64,000 bases of DNA, taken from assembly GCF_008801475.1 (NCBI RefSeq), contig NZ_VZPP01000011.1, positions 1 through 64,000 of the forward strand, given 5' to 3'. Both the position numbers and the translations under genes were made by a program. This document shows positions 25,695-37,184 of the stretch, in pieces; the stretch's first letter is position 1, and the number at the start of each line of letters is the position of its first letter. The notes under the pieces are model-generated. The model ran no database searches. It was given only the letters and a program-made list of their open reading frames with translations, and was not told where the DNA came from. Source of the stretch: Pseudomonas moorei. GTDB lineage: Bacteria > Pseudomonadota > Gammaproteobacteria > Pseudomonadales > Pseudomonadaceae.

Positions 25695-26495
25695 ATGCCA
25701 GCCATCACCCTGACCACGCTGCAAGGTCTTAAGCAACAAGGTGAAAAAATCACCATGCTGACCTGCTATGACGCGACCTTCGCCCACGCCTGCAATCAGG
25801 CTGGCGTTGAAGTTTTGCTGGTGGGCGACTCCCTCGGCATGGTTTTGCAGGGCCACGACAGCACCCTGCCGGTCACCACCGCAGAAATGGCTTATCACGT
25901 GGCTGCGGTCAAACGCGGTAACACCGATGCGTTGATCCTCGCCGACCTGCCGTTCATGGCCTATGCCACCACCGAACAGGCCATGGCCAACAGCGCGCTG
26001 CTGATGCAGGCTGGCGCGCACATGATCAAGGTCGAAGGCGCGTTGTGGCTGGCGGATTCGATTCGCCTGCTCGCCGAACGCGGCATCCCGGTGTGCGCGC
26101 ACATGGGGCTGACACCGCAATCGGTCAACATCCTCGGCGGCTACAAAGTCCAGGGCCGCAACGAAAACCAGGCTCGGCAGATGCGTGCCGATGCGATCTC
26201 GCTGGAACAGGCCGGCGCCGCGATGCTGCTGCTCGAATGCGTTCCCAGCGAACTGGCTGAAGAAATCACCCAGGCGGTGAAAATTCCGGTGATCGGTATT
26301 GGCGCCGGCCATCGCACCGACGGTCAGGTGCTGGTCCTGCACGACATGCTGGGCCTGTCCATGACCGGCCGCGTGCCCAAGTTCGTGAAGAACTTCATGG
26401 CCGGCCAAGAGAGCATCCACGCAGCCTTGAGTGCCTACGTCACTGAAGTCAAAGCGGCAACCTTCCCTGGCATCGAACACGGATTCTCTGCATGA
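25695..26495 (+). CDS. panB: Ketopantoate hydroxymethyltransferase
   Basis: 266 residues. Family segments include MLTCYDATFA, LLVGDSLGMVLQGHDSTLPVT with metal-binding aspartate, and GIGAGHRTDGQVLVLHD. It makes ketopantoate from 2-oxoisovalerate, an intermediate supplied by the valine pathway (ilvIHC at the left of the window). It is the first gene of panBCD and overlaps panC by 4 bp (ATGA). Confidence 0.97.
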   Translation: MPAITLTTLQGLKQQGEKITMLTCYDATFAHACNQAGVEVLLVGDSLGMVLQGHDSTLPVTTAEMAYHVAAVKRGNTDALILADLPFMAYATTEQAMANSALLMQAGAHMIKVEGALWLADSIRLLAERGIPVCAHMGLTPQSVNILGGYKVQGRNENQARQMRADAISLEQAGAAMLLLECVPSELAEEITQAVKIPVIGIGAGHRTDGQVLVLHDMLGLSMTGRVPKFVKNFMAGQESIHAALSAYVTEVKAATFPGIEHGFSA

Positions 26496-27352
26496 ACACC
26501 GTAAAAACCGTACGCGAACTGCGAGCCGCCGTGGCTCGCGCCCGCAGCGAAGGCAAGCGCATCGCTTTTGTGCCGACCATGGGTAACCTGCACAGCGGTC
26601 ATGTCGCACTGATTACCAAAGCCTCGCAACGGGCGGATTTCGTGGTGGCGAGCATTTTCGTCAACCCGTTGCAGTTCGGCGCCGGCGAAGACCTCGACAA
26701 GTACCCGCGCACCCTCGCGGCCGATCAGGAAAAACTGCTCCAGGCCGGTTGTCATTTGCTGTTCGCACCCACCGTCGAGGAGATGTACCCCGACGGCATG
26801 GCCGGCCAGACCCGTGTCAGCGTCCCACAACTGTCCGAAGGCTTATGCGGCGCCAGCCGTCCGGGGCATTTCGAGGGCGTGGCGACGGTAGTCAGCAAAC
26901 TGTTCAACATGGTCCAGCCTGACCTGGCGATCTTCGGCCAGAAAGACTTCCAGCAACTGGCGGTGATTCGTGCGCTGGTCCACGACCTGAACATGCCGAT
27001 CCAGATCATTGGCGAGCCGACCGTTCGAGCGGCCGACGGCCTGGCGCTGTCGTCGCGCAACGGTTTCCTCAGCGAAGAACAACGGGCCGTTGCGCCGGTG
27101 GTGTACCGCACGCTGAGCGAGATCGCCGAGTCGATCAAGCAGGGTGAGCGCGACTACCCGGCCCTGATCCAGGCAAAACTGCAGCAGCTCGAAGCCGCCG
27201 GCCTGCGTCCGGATTACCTGGAAATCCGCCATGCGCTGACATTGCGTCCGGCAACGCCCGAGGATCGGGACCTGGTGATTCTGGTGGCGGCCTTCCTGGG
27301 CACGACGCGGTTGATCGATAACCTGCACCTGAATCTCGATACGCCAGCTTAA
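26492..27352 (+). CDS. panC: Pantothenate synthetase
   Basis: 286 residues. The nucleotidyltransferase motifs are clear: PTMGNLHSGHVALI near residue 28 and the ATP-binding loop with KDFQQLAVIRALV and LSSRNGFLS. It joins pantoate and beta-alanine with ATP. ATGA overlap with panB indicates translational coupling. A perfect hairpin separates it from panD. Confidence 0.97.
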   Translation: MNTVKTVRELRAAVARARSEGKRIAFVPTMGNLHSGHVALITKASQRADFVVASIFVNPLQFGAGEDLDKYPRTLAADQEKLLQAGCHLLFAPTVEEMYPDGMAGQTRVSVPQLSEGLCGASRPGHFEGVATVVSKLFNMVQPDLAIFGQKDFQQLAVIRALVHDLNMPIQIIGEPTVRAADGLALSSRNGFLSEEQRAVAPVVYRTLSEIAESIKQGERDYPALIQAKLQQLEAAGLRPDYLEIRHALTLRPATPEDRDLVILVAAFLGTTRLIDNLHLNLDTPA

Positions 27353-27365
27353 AAACTGCAAAACC

Positions 27366-27395
27366 CTGCAGGAGCCGAACTTGCTCGGCTCCTGC
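27366..27395. repeat. Single REP hairpin between panC and panD
   Basis: TGCAGGAGCCGA, six-base loop ACTTGC, TCGGCTCCTGCA: a perfect 12-bp stem of the REP type. There is no T run, so it would be a structure in the panCD transcript rather than a classic terminator. Confidence 0.75.
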
Positions 27396-27485
27396 AAGGG
27401 CTGGCCGTGACTTTGCTCACCGTATTGCCGCCCCCAACGCCATCAGGCAAACTGCCCGCCGTTCGATCCGACCCGGGAAACACTC

Positions 27486-27866
27486 ATGCACGCCATCATG
27501 CTCAAAGCCAAGCTGCATCGCGCCGAAGTCACCCACGCAGTACTCGACTACGAAGGCTCTTGCGCCATCGATGGTGAATGGCTGGACCTGTCCGGCATTC
27601 GTGAGTACGAACAGATCCAGATTTACAACATCGACAACGGCGAGCGCTTCACTACCTACGCCATTCGTGGCGAAGAAGGGTCGCGCATGATCTCGGTCAA
27701 CGGTGCCGCCGCGCACAAGGCCAAGGTCGGCGATCGTGTGATCATCTGCGCTTACGCCCACTACAGCGAAGCCGAATTGCTCAACTTCAAACCGCGCATG
27801 CTTTACATGGCGCCGGGCAATGAACTGAGCCACACCAGCAATGCCATTCCGGTTCAGGTCGCCTGA
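27486..27866 (+). CDS. panD: Aspartate 1-decarboxylase (pyruvoyl enzyme)
   Basis: 126 residues, normal length. The self-processing site Gly24-Ser25 is visible in YEGSCAID; cleavage there makes the pyruvoyl cofactor from Ser25. It converts aspartate to beta-alanine for pantothenate. It is 133 bp after panC, with a REP hairpin in between that may reduce or tune its expression. Confidence 0.97.
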   Translation: MHAIMLKAKLHRAEVTHAVLDYEGSCAIDGEWLDLSGIREYEQIQIYNIDNGERFTTYAIRGEEGSRMISVNGAAAHKAKVGDRVIICAYAHYSEAELLNFKPRMLYMAPGNELSHTSNAIPVQVA

Positions 27867-28110
27867 CCACCCGCTATTCTCCGCACTGAAAAACCCGCCT
27901 GTTGCCCTGGCCTGCCGTATCGGTATAAAAAAGTACCGGTCGCAGGTCAGACAAAGCCAAGACAGAGCACCCCCGCGAGGTTTACTGTTACCGGCCTGCG
28001 CTATTCAATCGTGCCTACGCAGGCTGACCGGACTCGCCCAAGTGTGGCCGGGACATTCCGGGACTTTCAGTGTCATAAAGGCAGTTCAAGTAAAAAGGAA
28101 ACCAGCAGCG

Positions 28111-29775
28111 ATGGCGTATTACCGCACCCCTCATGACGTTACCGCTCTGCCCGCCTGGCAAGCGTTGAATGACCACCGCCAGGCCATGCAGGATTTCAGC
28201 ATGCGCGAGGCCTTCAATGCCGACCCGCAGCGCTTTACTCAATTCACCCTCAGCAGCTGCGGCCTGTTTCTCGATTACTCGAAAAACCTGATCAATGCCG
28301 AGACCCGCAATCTGCTGGTGGGTCTGGCCAACGAAGTCGACCTCAAGGGCGCGATCAAGTCGCTGTTCGACGGCGAAATCGTCAACGCCTCCGAAGGCCG
28401 CCCTGCCCTGCACACCGCCCTGCGCCGCCCGGTGGGCGACAAGCTGTCGGTCAATGGCGTCAACGTGATGCCGGAAGTGCACAAGGTGCTGAACCAGATC
28501 ACTGACCTCGTCGGCCGTATCCACGACGGCCTGTGGCGCGGTTACACCGAGAAGCCAATCACCGACGTGGTAAACATCGGTATCGGTGGCTCGTTCCTCG
28601 GCCCCGAACTGGTGTCCGAGGCACTGCTGGCCTACGCCCAGAAAGGCGTGCGCTGCCACTACCTGGCGAACATCGACGGCAGTGAGTTCCACGAACTGGC
28701 CATGAAGTTGCGCGCCGAGACCACGCTGTTCATCGTCTCGTCGAAATCCTTCAACACCCTCGAAACCCTGAAAAACGCCCAGGCCGCCCGCGCCTGGTAC
28801 CTGGCTCAGGGTGGCTCGGAAGCCGAGCTGCATCGTCACTTCATCGCGGTGTCGAGCAACAACGCCGCCGCCGTGGCGTTCGGTATCCGCGAAGAGAACA
28901 TCTTCCCGATGTGGGACTGGGTTGGCGGACGTTACTCGCTGTGGTCGGCCATTGGTCTGCCGATCGCACTGGCCATCGGTATGTCGAACTTCAAGGAGCT
29001 GCTGTCCGGTGCCTACACCATGGACCAGCACTTCCTGACCGCGCCGTTCGAACAGAACATGCCAGTGCTGCTGGCCTTGCTCGGCGTGTGGTATGGCAAT
29101 TTCTGGGGTGCCCAGAGCCACGCGATCCTGCCGTACGACCATTACCTGCGCAACATCACCAAGCACTTGCAACAGCTGGACATGGAATCCAACGGCAAGA
29201 GCGTGCGTCAGGACGGTACCGCCGTTTCGACCGATACCGGGCCGGTGATCTGGGGCGGCGTGGGTTGCAACGGTCAGCACGCTTACCACCAGTTGCTGCA
29301 CCAGGGCACCCAATTGATTCCGGCCGACTTCATCGTGCCGATCGTCAGTTTCAACCCGGTGGCCGACCACCACCAGTGGCTGTACGCCAACTGCCTGTCG
29401 CAAAGCCAGGCGCTGATGCTCGGCAAAACCCTCGCCGAGGCGCAAGCCGAGCTGCGTGACAAGGGCATGAGCGAAACCGAAGTGCAAAGACTCGCGCCCC
29501 ACAAAGTGATCCCGGGCAACCGTCCGAGCAACACCCTGGTGGTCGAGCGCATCAGCCCGCGCCGCCTCGGTGCACTGGTGGCGATGTACGAGCACAAGGT
29601 CTTCGTACAAAGCGTGATCTGGGGCATCAACGCCTTCGACCAGTGGGGCGTGGAGCTGGGCAAGGAGTTGGGCAAAGGCGTCTACAACCGTCTGGTTGGC
29701 AGCGAAGAGTCTCCGGCTGACGACGCGTCCACCCAAGGCTTGATCAACTACTTCCGTGGTCGTCACCGCGGTTGA
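28111..29775 (+). CDS. pgi: Glucose-6-phosphate isomerase
   Basis: 554 residues from the ATG at 28111, which has AAGGAA upstream; the open frame continues back into panD but is not typical of the family. The signatures GGRYSLWSAIGLPIALAIG and the C-terminal segment near NALVVERISP-like NTLVVERIS are present, with the catalytic glutamate and histidine regions. It interconverts glucose 6-phosphate and fructose 6-phosphate. In Pseudomonas it mainly serves the recycling Entner-Doudoroff route and polysaccharide supply. Confidence 0.96.
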   Translation: MAYYRTPHDVTALPAWQALNDHRQAMQDFSMREAFNADPQRFTQFTLSSCGLFLDYSKNLINAETRNLLVGLANEVDLKGAIKSLFDGEIVNASEGRPALHTALRRPVGDKLSVNGVNVMPEVHKVLNQITDLVGRIHDGLWRGYTEKPITDVVNIGIGGSFLGPELVSEALLAYAQKGVRCHYLANIDGSEFHELAMKLRAETTLFIVSSKSFNTLETLKNAQAARAWYLAQGGSEAELHRHFIAVSSNNAAAVAFGIREENIFPMWDWVGGRYSLWSAIGLPIALAIGMSNFKELLSGAYTMDQHFLTAPFEQNMPVLLALLGVWYGNFWGAQSHAILPYDHYLRNITKHLQQLDMESNGKSVRQDGTAVSTDTGPVIWGGVGCNGQHAYHQLLHQGTQLIPADFIVPIVSFNPVADHHQWLYANCLSQSQALMLGKTLAEAQAELRDKGMSETEVQRLAPHKVIPGNRPSNTLVVERISPRRLGALVAMYEHKVFVQSVIWGINAFDQWGVELGKELGKGVYNRLVGSEESPADDASTQGLINYFRGRHRG

Positions 29776-29783
29776 TTTGATGG

Positions 29784-29805
29784 AGGGGGGCAACAATGCC
29801 CCCCC
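29784..29805 (+). terminator. Possible pgi terminator
   Basis: GGGGGGC-AACAAT-GCCCCCC stem, 8 bp after the pgi stop. The T run is weak (CATTCC), so termination efficiency is uncertain. Confidence 0.5.
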
Positions 29806-29811
29806 ATTCCC

Positions 29812-29901
29812 TGTGGGAGCTGGCTTGCCAGCGAAGAGGGTGAGTCAGTCAAATAAATGCTGACTGTCACACCGCTTTCGCTGGCAAGCCAGCTCCTGCG
29901 A
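29812..29901. repeat. REP doublet (REPIN) between pgi and acs
   Basis: TGTGGGAGCTGGCTTGCCAGCG on the left and its near complement, CGCTGGCAAGCCAGCTCCTGCG type, on the right, separated by about 45 bp. Same family as the other doublets in the window but the GGCTTGCC core variant. Confidence 0.85.
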
Positions 29902-29963
29902 GGGTCGCACAGCTCTCCTCTTGAACCCTTTGGTCTCTCGGCGCATCTTTATCTTTGTCGCAA

Positions 29964-29977
29964 AACAAGAATAAGGA
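29964..29977 (+). promoter_or_regulatory. Hfq/Crc CA motif on the acs ribosome site
   Basis: ACAAGAATAAGGA contains AAGAATAA, a full match to the catabolite repression motif AANAANAA, and it overlaps the Shine-Dalgarno AAGGA of acs. Hfq with Crc would cover the ribosome site. Confidence 0.65.
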
Positions 29978-29983
29978 ACCGTC

Positions 29984-31921
<1,938 letters not shown>

Positions 31922-31929
31922 CGTGCCTT

Positions 31930-31957
31930 TGCAGGAGCGAGCTTGCTCGCTCCTGCA
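31930..31957. repeat. Single REP hairpin after acs
   Basis: TGCAGGAGCGA, GCTTGC loop, TCGCTCCTGCA: a perfect 11-bp stem, 9 bp after the acs stop. Very similar to the hairpin between panC and panD. Confidence 0.75.
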
Positions 31958-31975
31958 GAAACTTACTGAGCCCCC

Positions 31976-32848
31976 ATGGAATTCATTCGCAGCCGTATCG
32001 AAAGCCAAATCATGAGCCTGAGCGGCCTGTCCCTGGGCAAGCTCGACCTGGAAAACCCCAAAGGCGATCCCGGCCTGTTCGGGCCTGACTCGGTGAGTTG
32101 GCAAGTGCATGGCGACTTCAGCAGCATGTTGATCGGCGGTATCAGCGCCCTGATGCTACAAGCCCTGCACCCGCTGGCCCTGGCCGGTGTCTGGGACCAT
32201 TCGAATTTTCGCGAGGACATGCTCGGCCGCCTGCGCCGCACCGGACAGTTCATTTCCGGCACCACCTTCGGTTCGCGACAGGACGCCGACTGGCTGATCG
32301 AGAAAGTCCGCACCATTCATCTGCAAGTGACCGGCACGGCGCCCGATGGTCGTCCCTATGCCGCCAGCGACCCCGACCTGCTGACCTGGGTGCATGTGGC
32401 CGAGGTCAGCAACTTCCTGGCCGCGCACCTGCGCTATCGCAACCCGCATCTGTCCCTGGTCGATCAGGATCGCTATTACGCAGAAATCGCATTGGTCGCC
32501 GAACGCCTGGGGGCTCGTGATGTGCCGTGTTCCCGACGGGAAGTTGCCGAATACCTTGAACGCATCCGCCCGCAATTGCTCTGCGACGAACGCAGTCGCG
32601 AAGTGTTGCGGTTACTGTTGAACGCCCCGTCTCCCAGCCGTCTGGCCAAGCCTTTCGGCGGGATGATGATGCAGGCCGGGATCGACCTGCTGCCGGACTG
32701 GGCCAGTGACATGCTCGGCGTCAGCCAGAGCCCGTTGCAACGCAAACTGATCCGCGCCAGCGTCAACCGCAGTGCGCCGATGCTGCGCTGGGCGGTGCGT
32801 AATGGCTCGGTGCAGCGCGCCAAACGGCGCATGGGGCTGTTGACCTGA
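31976..32848 (+). CDS. MpaB/DUF2236-type oxygenase family protein
   Basis: 290 residues of the DUF2236 (rubber oxygenase, MpaB) family. Conserved parts include ALMLQALHPLALAGVWDHSNF and the later TWVHVAEVSNFLAAHLRY, whose histidines would bind heme in characterised members. There is no signal peptide, so it is cytoplasmic or peripheral. The substrate is unknown. It is a single-gene unit between acs and the methyltransferase gene. Confidence 0.8.
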   Translation: MEFIRSRIESQIMSLSGLSLGKLDLENPKGDPGLFGPDSVSWQVHGDFSSMLIGGISALMLQALHPLALAGVWDHSNFREDMLGRLRRTGQFISGTTFGSRQDADWLIEKVRTIHLQVTGTAPDGRPYAASDPDLLTWVHVAEVSNFLAAHLRYRNPHLSLVDQDRYYAEIALVAERLGARDVPCSRREVAEYLERIRPQLLCDERSREVLRLLLNAPSPSRLAKPFGGMMMQAGIDLLPDWASDMLGVSQSPLQRKLIRASVNRSAPMLRWAVRNGSVQRAKRRMGLLT

Positions 32849-32852
32849 TGCT

Positions 32853-32881
32853 CAGAGCTGCAAGCTTGAAGCTTGAAGCTC
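32853..32881. repeat. Short AAGCTTG direct repeat
   Basis: Three tandem copies of AAGCTTG-like units after the DUF2236 gene. Each unit is itself near-palindromic. Similar short intergenic elements are common in Pseudomonas, but no function is clear. Confidence 0.45.
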
Positions 32882-32930
32882 AGTAACTGTTAAACTCCCG
32901 CGCCCAATTCCCTCCTGCAAGGCGCCCAGC

Positions 32931-33947
32931 ATGTCTTCCTTGAATCAGGCGCTGCGCGCCGCCCTTGAATATCGCCAGGACTTGCTGGCCGAACTGCACC
33001 AGCAAGGCACCGACTGCTATCGCCTGTTCCATGGCAGCCAGGAAGGCGCCGGGGGCCTGACGATTGACCGCTACGGCCCGCAACTATTGGTGCAAAGCTT
33101 CCACCAGTCGCTGGAACGCGAAGCGCTGCTGCAACTGCATGAAATCGTCAACCAACATATGGGCCTCGACCTGCTGCTGGTCTACAACGACCGCTCCCGT
33201 GGCAACTCGCGTATCGATCGCGAGGACACCGTCTACCGCGCCGACGAAGCGGCTCTGCAAGATCTGGTCGGCCACGAATGGGGGCTCAATTACCGGGTCC
33301 GCGGACGCCACGCCGGGCAAGACCCTTTGCTGTTCCTCGACCTGCGCAACACGCGCGGCTGGGTCAAGGACCACAGCAAAAACAAAAGTGTGTTGAACCT
33401 GTTCGCCTACACCTGTGGGGTCGGCCTCAGTGCAGCGGCCGGTGGCGCCAGCGAGGTGTGCAACCTGGACTTCGCCGAAGGCAATCTGGCCGTCGGTCGT
33501 GAAAATGGCCTGCTCAACCCGCAATTGCCGACCATGACGTTCATTCAGTCCGATTATTTCCCCGCCATCCGCCAATTGGCCGGCCTGCCGATCAGCCAGC
33601 GACGCGGGCAGAAACTGCCGAGCTATCAGCGCCTGGAACAGCGCCAGTACGATCTGGTCCTGCTTGATCCGCCCGCCTGGGCCAAGAGTGCTTTCGGCAC
33701 CGTCGACCTGCTGCGCGACTATCAAAGCCTGCTGAAGCCGGCATTGCTAACCACTGCCGACAATGGCGTGCTGATCTGCTGCAACAACCTGGCCAAGGTC
33801 AGCATGGACGACTGGCGCGAACAAGTCCTGCGCTGCGCCGAGAAGGCCGGGCGGCCGGTACGTGAGTGGACGGTGATGAAACCCGGTGCTGATTTCCCGT
33901 CCATGGATCAACAACCGCCGCTGAAAACCCTGATCCTGCAGCTTTGA
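32931..33947 (+). CDS. Class I SAM-dependent methyltransferase, RlmI/RlmK-like
   Basis: 338 residues resembling COG1092. An N-terminal EEHUD-type RNA-binding region (GLTIDRYGPQLLVQ) precedes a Rossmann methyltransferase domain with motif I LNLFAYTCGVGLSAAAGGA, the acidic residue in NLDFAEGN and the catalytic LLDPPAW. rRNA cytosine-5 methylation is the family activity, but the PUA domain of true RlmI is not obvious, so the target is open. GCAAGG lies upstream of the ATG. Confidence 0.82.
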   Translation: MSSLNQALRAALEYRQDLLAELHQQGTDCYRLFHGSQEGAGGLTIDRYGPQLLVQSFHQSLEREALLQLHEIVNQHMGLDLLLVYNDRSRGNSRIDREDTVYRADEAALQDLVGHEWGLNYRVRGRHAGQDPLLFLDLRNTRGWVKDHSKNKSVLNLFAYTCGVGLSAAAGGASEVCNLDFAEGNLAVGRENGLLNPQLPTMTFIQSDYFPAIRQLAGLPISQRRGQKLPSYQRLEQRQYDLVLLDPPAWAKSAFGTVDLLRDYQSLLKPALLTTADNGVLICCNNLAKVSMDDWREQVLRCAEKAGRPVREWTVMKPGADFPSMDQQPPLKTLILQL

Positions 33948-34040
33948 TCCGTGTCAGACAAATCTGAAAGATGCTGAACGGGCTGTTTGCTTCGGAACCG
34001 CAAACGCGTGCCATACTCCAAGGCACTCCGATCCAGACAG

Positions 34041-36995
34041 ATGAAGCCACACATGTACAAAGGATTGATTCGCGCCGTCGGCGCCTTGTTGACTGCTCTG
34101 GCCCTCTACAGTCTGTTGGGCTTTCTGATTTTACCGGGCATCGCCCTGCGTGTTGCCAACCAACAACTGGCCAACTACACCACGATGCCCGCCACCCTTC
34201 AGCGGATCGAAATCAACCCGTTCAGCCTCGAAGTGACCCTTTGGGGCTTGAGTATCGGCGAGCCCGGCAAGGAGCAGGTCGGCTTCGAACGCCTGTACGC
34301 CAACCTGCAGCTCGATAGCCTCTGGACCAGGACGCTGCATCTGTCCGATATCGAACTGGAAAAATCCAAGACCGAGATCCTCTTCGGCAAGGACGGCAAA
34401 CTCAACCTGCTCGGCTTGTTCAAACTGCCACAGAGCGAACCGACGCCTGCCGATCCCAATGCCAAACCGTTCCCGTTGCGCATAGACCGGATCAATCTGG
34501 CCGGCGGTGTCGTGCACTTCAAGGATGAGCGCCCCAGCGAGCCCATCGAATTTCTCTACGACAAACTCGATTTCGAGCTTAAACACCTCAGTACCCGCCC
34601 CGAAGACAGTGCCGACATGACATTGGTCGCCATCGGCCCGGGCGGCGGGCAGGTCGACTGGACGGGTAACTTCAGCCTGATCCCGATTGCCTCCGAAGGT
34701 AAGTTGAAAATCACTGACGGCAAGATGAAGTCCTTCTGGCCCTACGTGCGCGACGCGGTGCCCCTGGACCTCGAAAGCGGGGTGGTCAATCTCAGCACCG
34801 ACTACAAACTCAACCTGTCAAAGCAGAGCGAATTACTGCTGAGCAATGTCGCGGTCAGTGTTGCACCTTTCGCCATCAAGGCCCCGGATGGCCGGCCGCT
34901 GGTGAAGCTTGAGCGGCTGGACGTCAGCGATACCACCCTGGACCTGGCCAAGCAGCAGGTGGTGGTCGGCAAAATCCGCAGCCACAAGCTGGAAACCTGG
35001 GCGGCCCTCGAGGCGGATGGTCAACTCGATTGGCAGAAGCTGTTCGCCAGCCAGCCGTCCAAACCGGCCGCCAAGGCCAACGCCGAACCGGCCAGCACGC
35101 CGGCAGCAGCCGATTCACCCAAGCCGGCCCCTGCTCCACCGAGCAAACCGTGGCAGGTCCTGCTCAACGACGTGCAACTGCGCGACTATCAGGTGCATCT
35201 GGCCGACCGCAAGGCACAACCGGCCGTCGCGCTGGAATTGGGACCACTGAACCTCGACCTGCAGAAGTTCGACAGTCTCAACGGCTCGCCTTTTACCCTC
35301 AAGCTCGACACTGGCGTGGGCAAGCAAGGCAAGCTTCTGGCAGACGGTGAGGTCAATCTGGCCCCGATCAGCGCCAGACTCAACGTCCAGACCAAGGACA
35401 TCGACCTGCGAGTCGCCCAGTCCTACATCACTCCTTTCATACGCCTGGAACTGCGCAGCGGCATGCTTGGCAGCGATCTGGCGGTCAATCTGAAAAGCAC
35501 TGAACCCTTGGCGTTCAGCGTTACCGGGCGCGCCCAGGTCGATCAGCTGCATACGCTCGACACCCTGAAAACCCGCGACTTTCTCAAATGGCAGCAGGTC
35601 ATGGTCGAAGGCCTGAACTATCAACACGGTGACAGCCTGTCGATCGACAAGATCAACCTGATGCAGCCTTATGTACGCTTCATGATCAACGATGACCGCA
35701 CCACCAACATCGATGACTTGTTGATTCCGCAGCCGGCTGATTCCGGTGCCAGGCCTGCCGCCGCCAAACCCGCCGCCAGCAAGGACAAGCCACTGGGCAT
35801 CCATATCGGCGGGATTGCCATCAATGACGGCTCGGCCAATTTCGCCGACTTCAGCCTGACGCCGAACTTTGCAACCGCCATCCAACAACTCAACGGGCAA
35901 ATCGGCACCATCGACAGCCGCCAGGCCAAGCCCGCCAGTGTCGACGTCAAGGGCAAGGTCGACCGCTATGCACCGGTGACCATCAAGGGCGCGGTCAATC
36001 CGTTCGACCCGATGGCGAGCCTCGACATCGCCACCAGCTTCAAACGCGTGGAACTGACCACGCTGACGCCCTACTCCGGCAAGTTCGCCGGTTACCGTAT
36101 CCGCAAGGGCCGACTCAATCTTGATCTGCACTACCTGATCACCAAAGGCCAGCTCAAGGCCGAAAACAAAGTGGTGGTTGAACAACTGCAACTGGGCGAA
36201 AAGGTCGACAGCCCCGACGCCGTGAGCCTGCCGCTGAAACTGGCGATTGCCTTGCTCAAGGACGTCGATGGCAAGATTTCCATCGAGCTGCCGGTCACCG
36301 GCGACCTCAATAACCCGCAGTTCAGCATCATGCCGATCGTCTGGCAGACCCTGCGCAACCTGATCGTGAAGGCCGCGGCGGCGCCATTCAAACTGATTGG
36401 CGGACTGGTCAGCGGCGGTGGCTCGGAGGACCTGGGCAGTGTGTCTTTTGCCCCTGGTTCCAGCGACCTGAGCAAGGACGCTGAAGCGGCGTTGGTCAAA
36501 CTGTCCAACGCGCTCAAGGAACGTCCTGCCCTGCGTCTGGAAATTGAAGGCACGGCGGCGCAAAGCAGCGACGGCCCGTTGATCGCCGAACAGCGACTGG
36601 AACGGGAATACCAGTACAACTACTACAAAATGCTCCAGCGCCGCGGTGACAAAGTGCCAGCCCAGGCTTCAATGCTGGTAGTGCCGGACAACGAGAAAGG
36701 CGCGCTGCTGGAAGGGATTTATCGCACCCGCCTGAAAACTCAGCCACCCGCCGAATGGAAGGACTTGGGCAAAGAGGAACGCACGGCGAAAATGCGCGCT
36801 GACGTGATCAAATTCTGGAGTACCAGCGACGTGCTGTTGCGCCAGTTGGGGCAGGATCGCGCCAGCAGCATCAAGGATTATCTGGTCGACAAGGGCCAAC
36901 TCGCCGATGACCGCGTGTACTTTATCGATGCCCAACTGGGCGAAGCGGAAAAGGACGGCAAGGTCGTTACGCCCCTGCATCTGGACGCCGAGTGA
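34041..36995 (+). CDS. DUF748 AsmA-like envelope protein
   Basis: 984 residues from the ATG at 34041; 34053 is an alternative start. One N-terminal transmembrane helix (about residues 10-32) is followed by a long periplasmic beta-rich AsmA/DUF748 region with a Pro-Ala linker near residues 335-370. The C-terminal part (about 795-980) has an OmpA-like pattern (SVSFAPGSSDLSKDAEAAL ... LRLEIEGTA). AsmA-like proteins bridge inner and outer membranes and are linked to phospholipid transport; that role here is inference. It stands alone. Confidence 0.8.
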   Translation: MKPHMYKGLIRAVGALLTALALYSLLGFLILPGIALRVANQQLANYTTMPATLQRIEINPFSLEVTLWGLSIGEPGKEQVGFERLYANLQLDSLWTRTLHLSDIELEKSKTEILFGKDGKLNLLGLFKLPQSEPTPADPNAKPFPLRIDRINLAGGVVHFKDERPSEPIEFLYDKLDFELKHLSTRPEDSADMTLVAIGPGGGQVDWTGNFSLIPIASEGKLKITDGKMKSFWPYVRDAVPLDLESGVVNLSTDYKLNLSKQSELLLSNVAVSVAPFAIKAPDGRPLVKLERLDVSDTTLDLAKQQVVVGKIRSHKLETWAALEADGQLDWQKLFASQPSKPAAKANAEPASTPAAADSPKPAPAPPSKPWQVLLNDVQLRDYQVHLADRKAQPAVALELGPLNLDLQKFDSLNGSPFTLKLDTGVGKQGKLLADGEVNLAPISARLNVQTKDIDLRVAQSYITPFIRLELRSGMLGSDLAVNLKSTEPLAFSVTGRAQVDQLHTLDTLKTRDFLKWQQVMVEGLNYQHGDSLSIDKINLMQPYVRFMINDDRTTNIDDLLIPQPADSGARPAAAKPAASKDKPLGIHIGGIAINDGSANFADFSLTPNFATAIQQLNGQIGTIDSRQAKPASVDVKGKVDRYAPVTIKGAVNPFDPMASLDIATSFKRVELTTLTPYSGKFAGYRIRKGRLNLDLHYLITKGQLKAENKVVVEQLQLGEKVDSPDAVSLPLKLAIALLKDVDGKISIELPVTGDLNNPQFSIMPIVWQTLRNLIVKAAAAPFKLIGGLVSGGGSEDLGSVSFAPGSSDLSKDAEAALVKLSNALKERPALRLEIEGTAAQSSDGPLIAEQRLEREYQYNYYKMLQRRGDKVPAQASMLVVPDNEKGALLEGIYRTRLKTQPPAEWKDLGKEERTAKMRADVIKFWSTSDVLLRQLGQDRASSIKDYLVDKGQLADDRVYFIDAQLGEAEKDGKVVTPLHLDAE

Positions 36996-37049
36996 AGGAA
37001 AATTAACGCGAGAACTGATCTCCAGTTAATGTGCAGCGCCACAATAGAA

Positions 37050-37079
37050 CAGGCCCCGACACGAATGCCGGGGCCTGTA
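37050..37079. terminator. Shared terminator hairpin
   Basis: CAGGCCCCG, nine-base loop, CCGGGGCCTG between the convergent DUF748 and BON genes. No strong T run on either side, so efficiency is uncertain. Confidence 0.5.
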
Positions 37080-37184
37080 ATGGCCACATCCTTATGGCCG
37101 TTCGCATGAACTCCTCAGATGCGACAGGCGTATCACTCGGCCCGCCTGCCGCGCCTTCTCCCAGTCCAGGCGAGAAGTCGTGCC

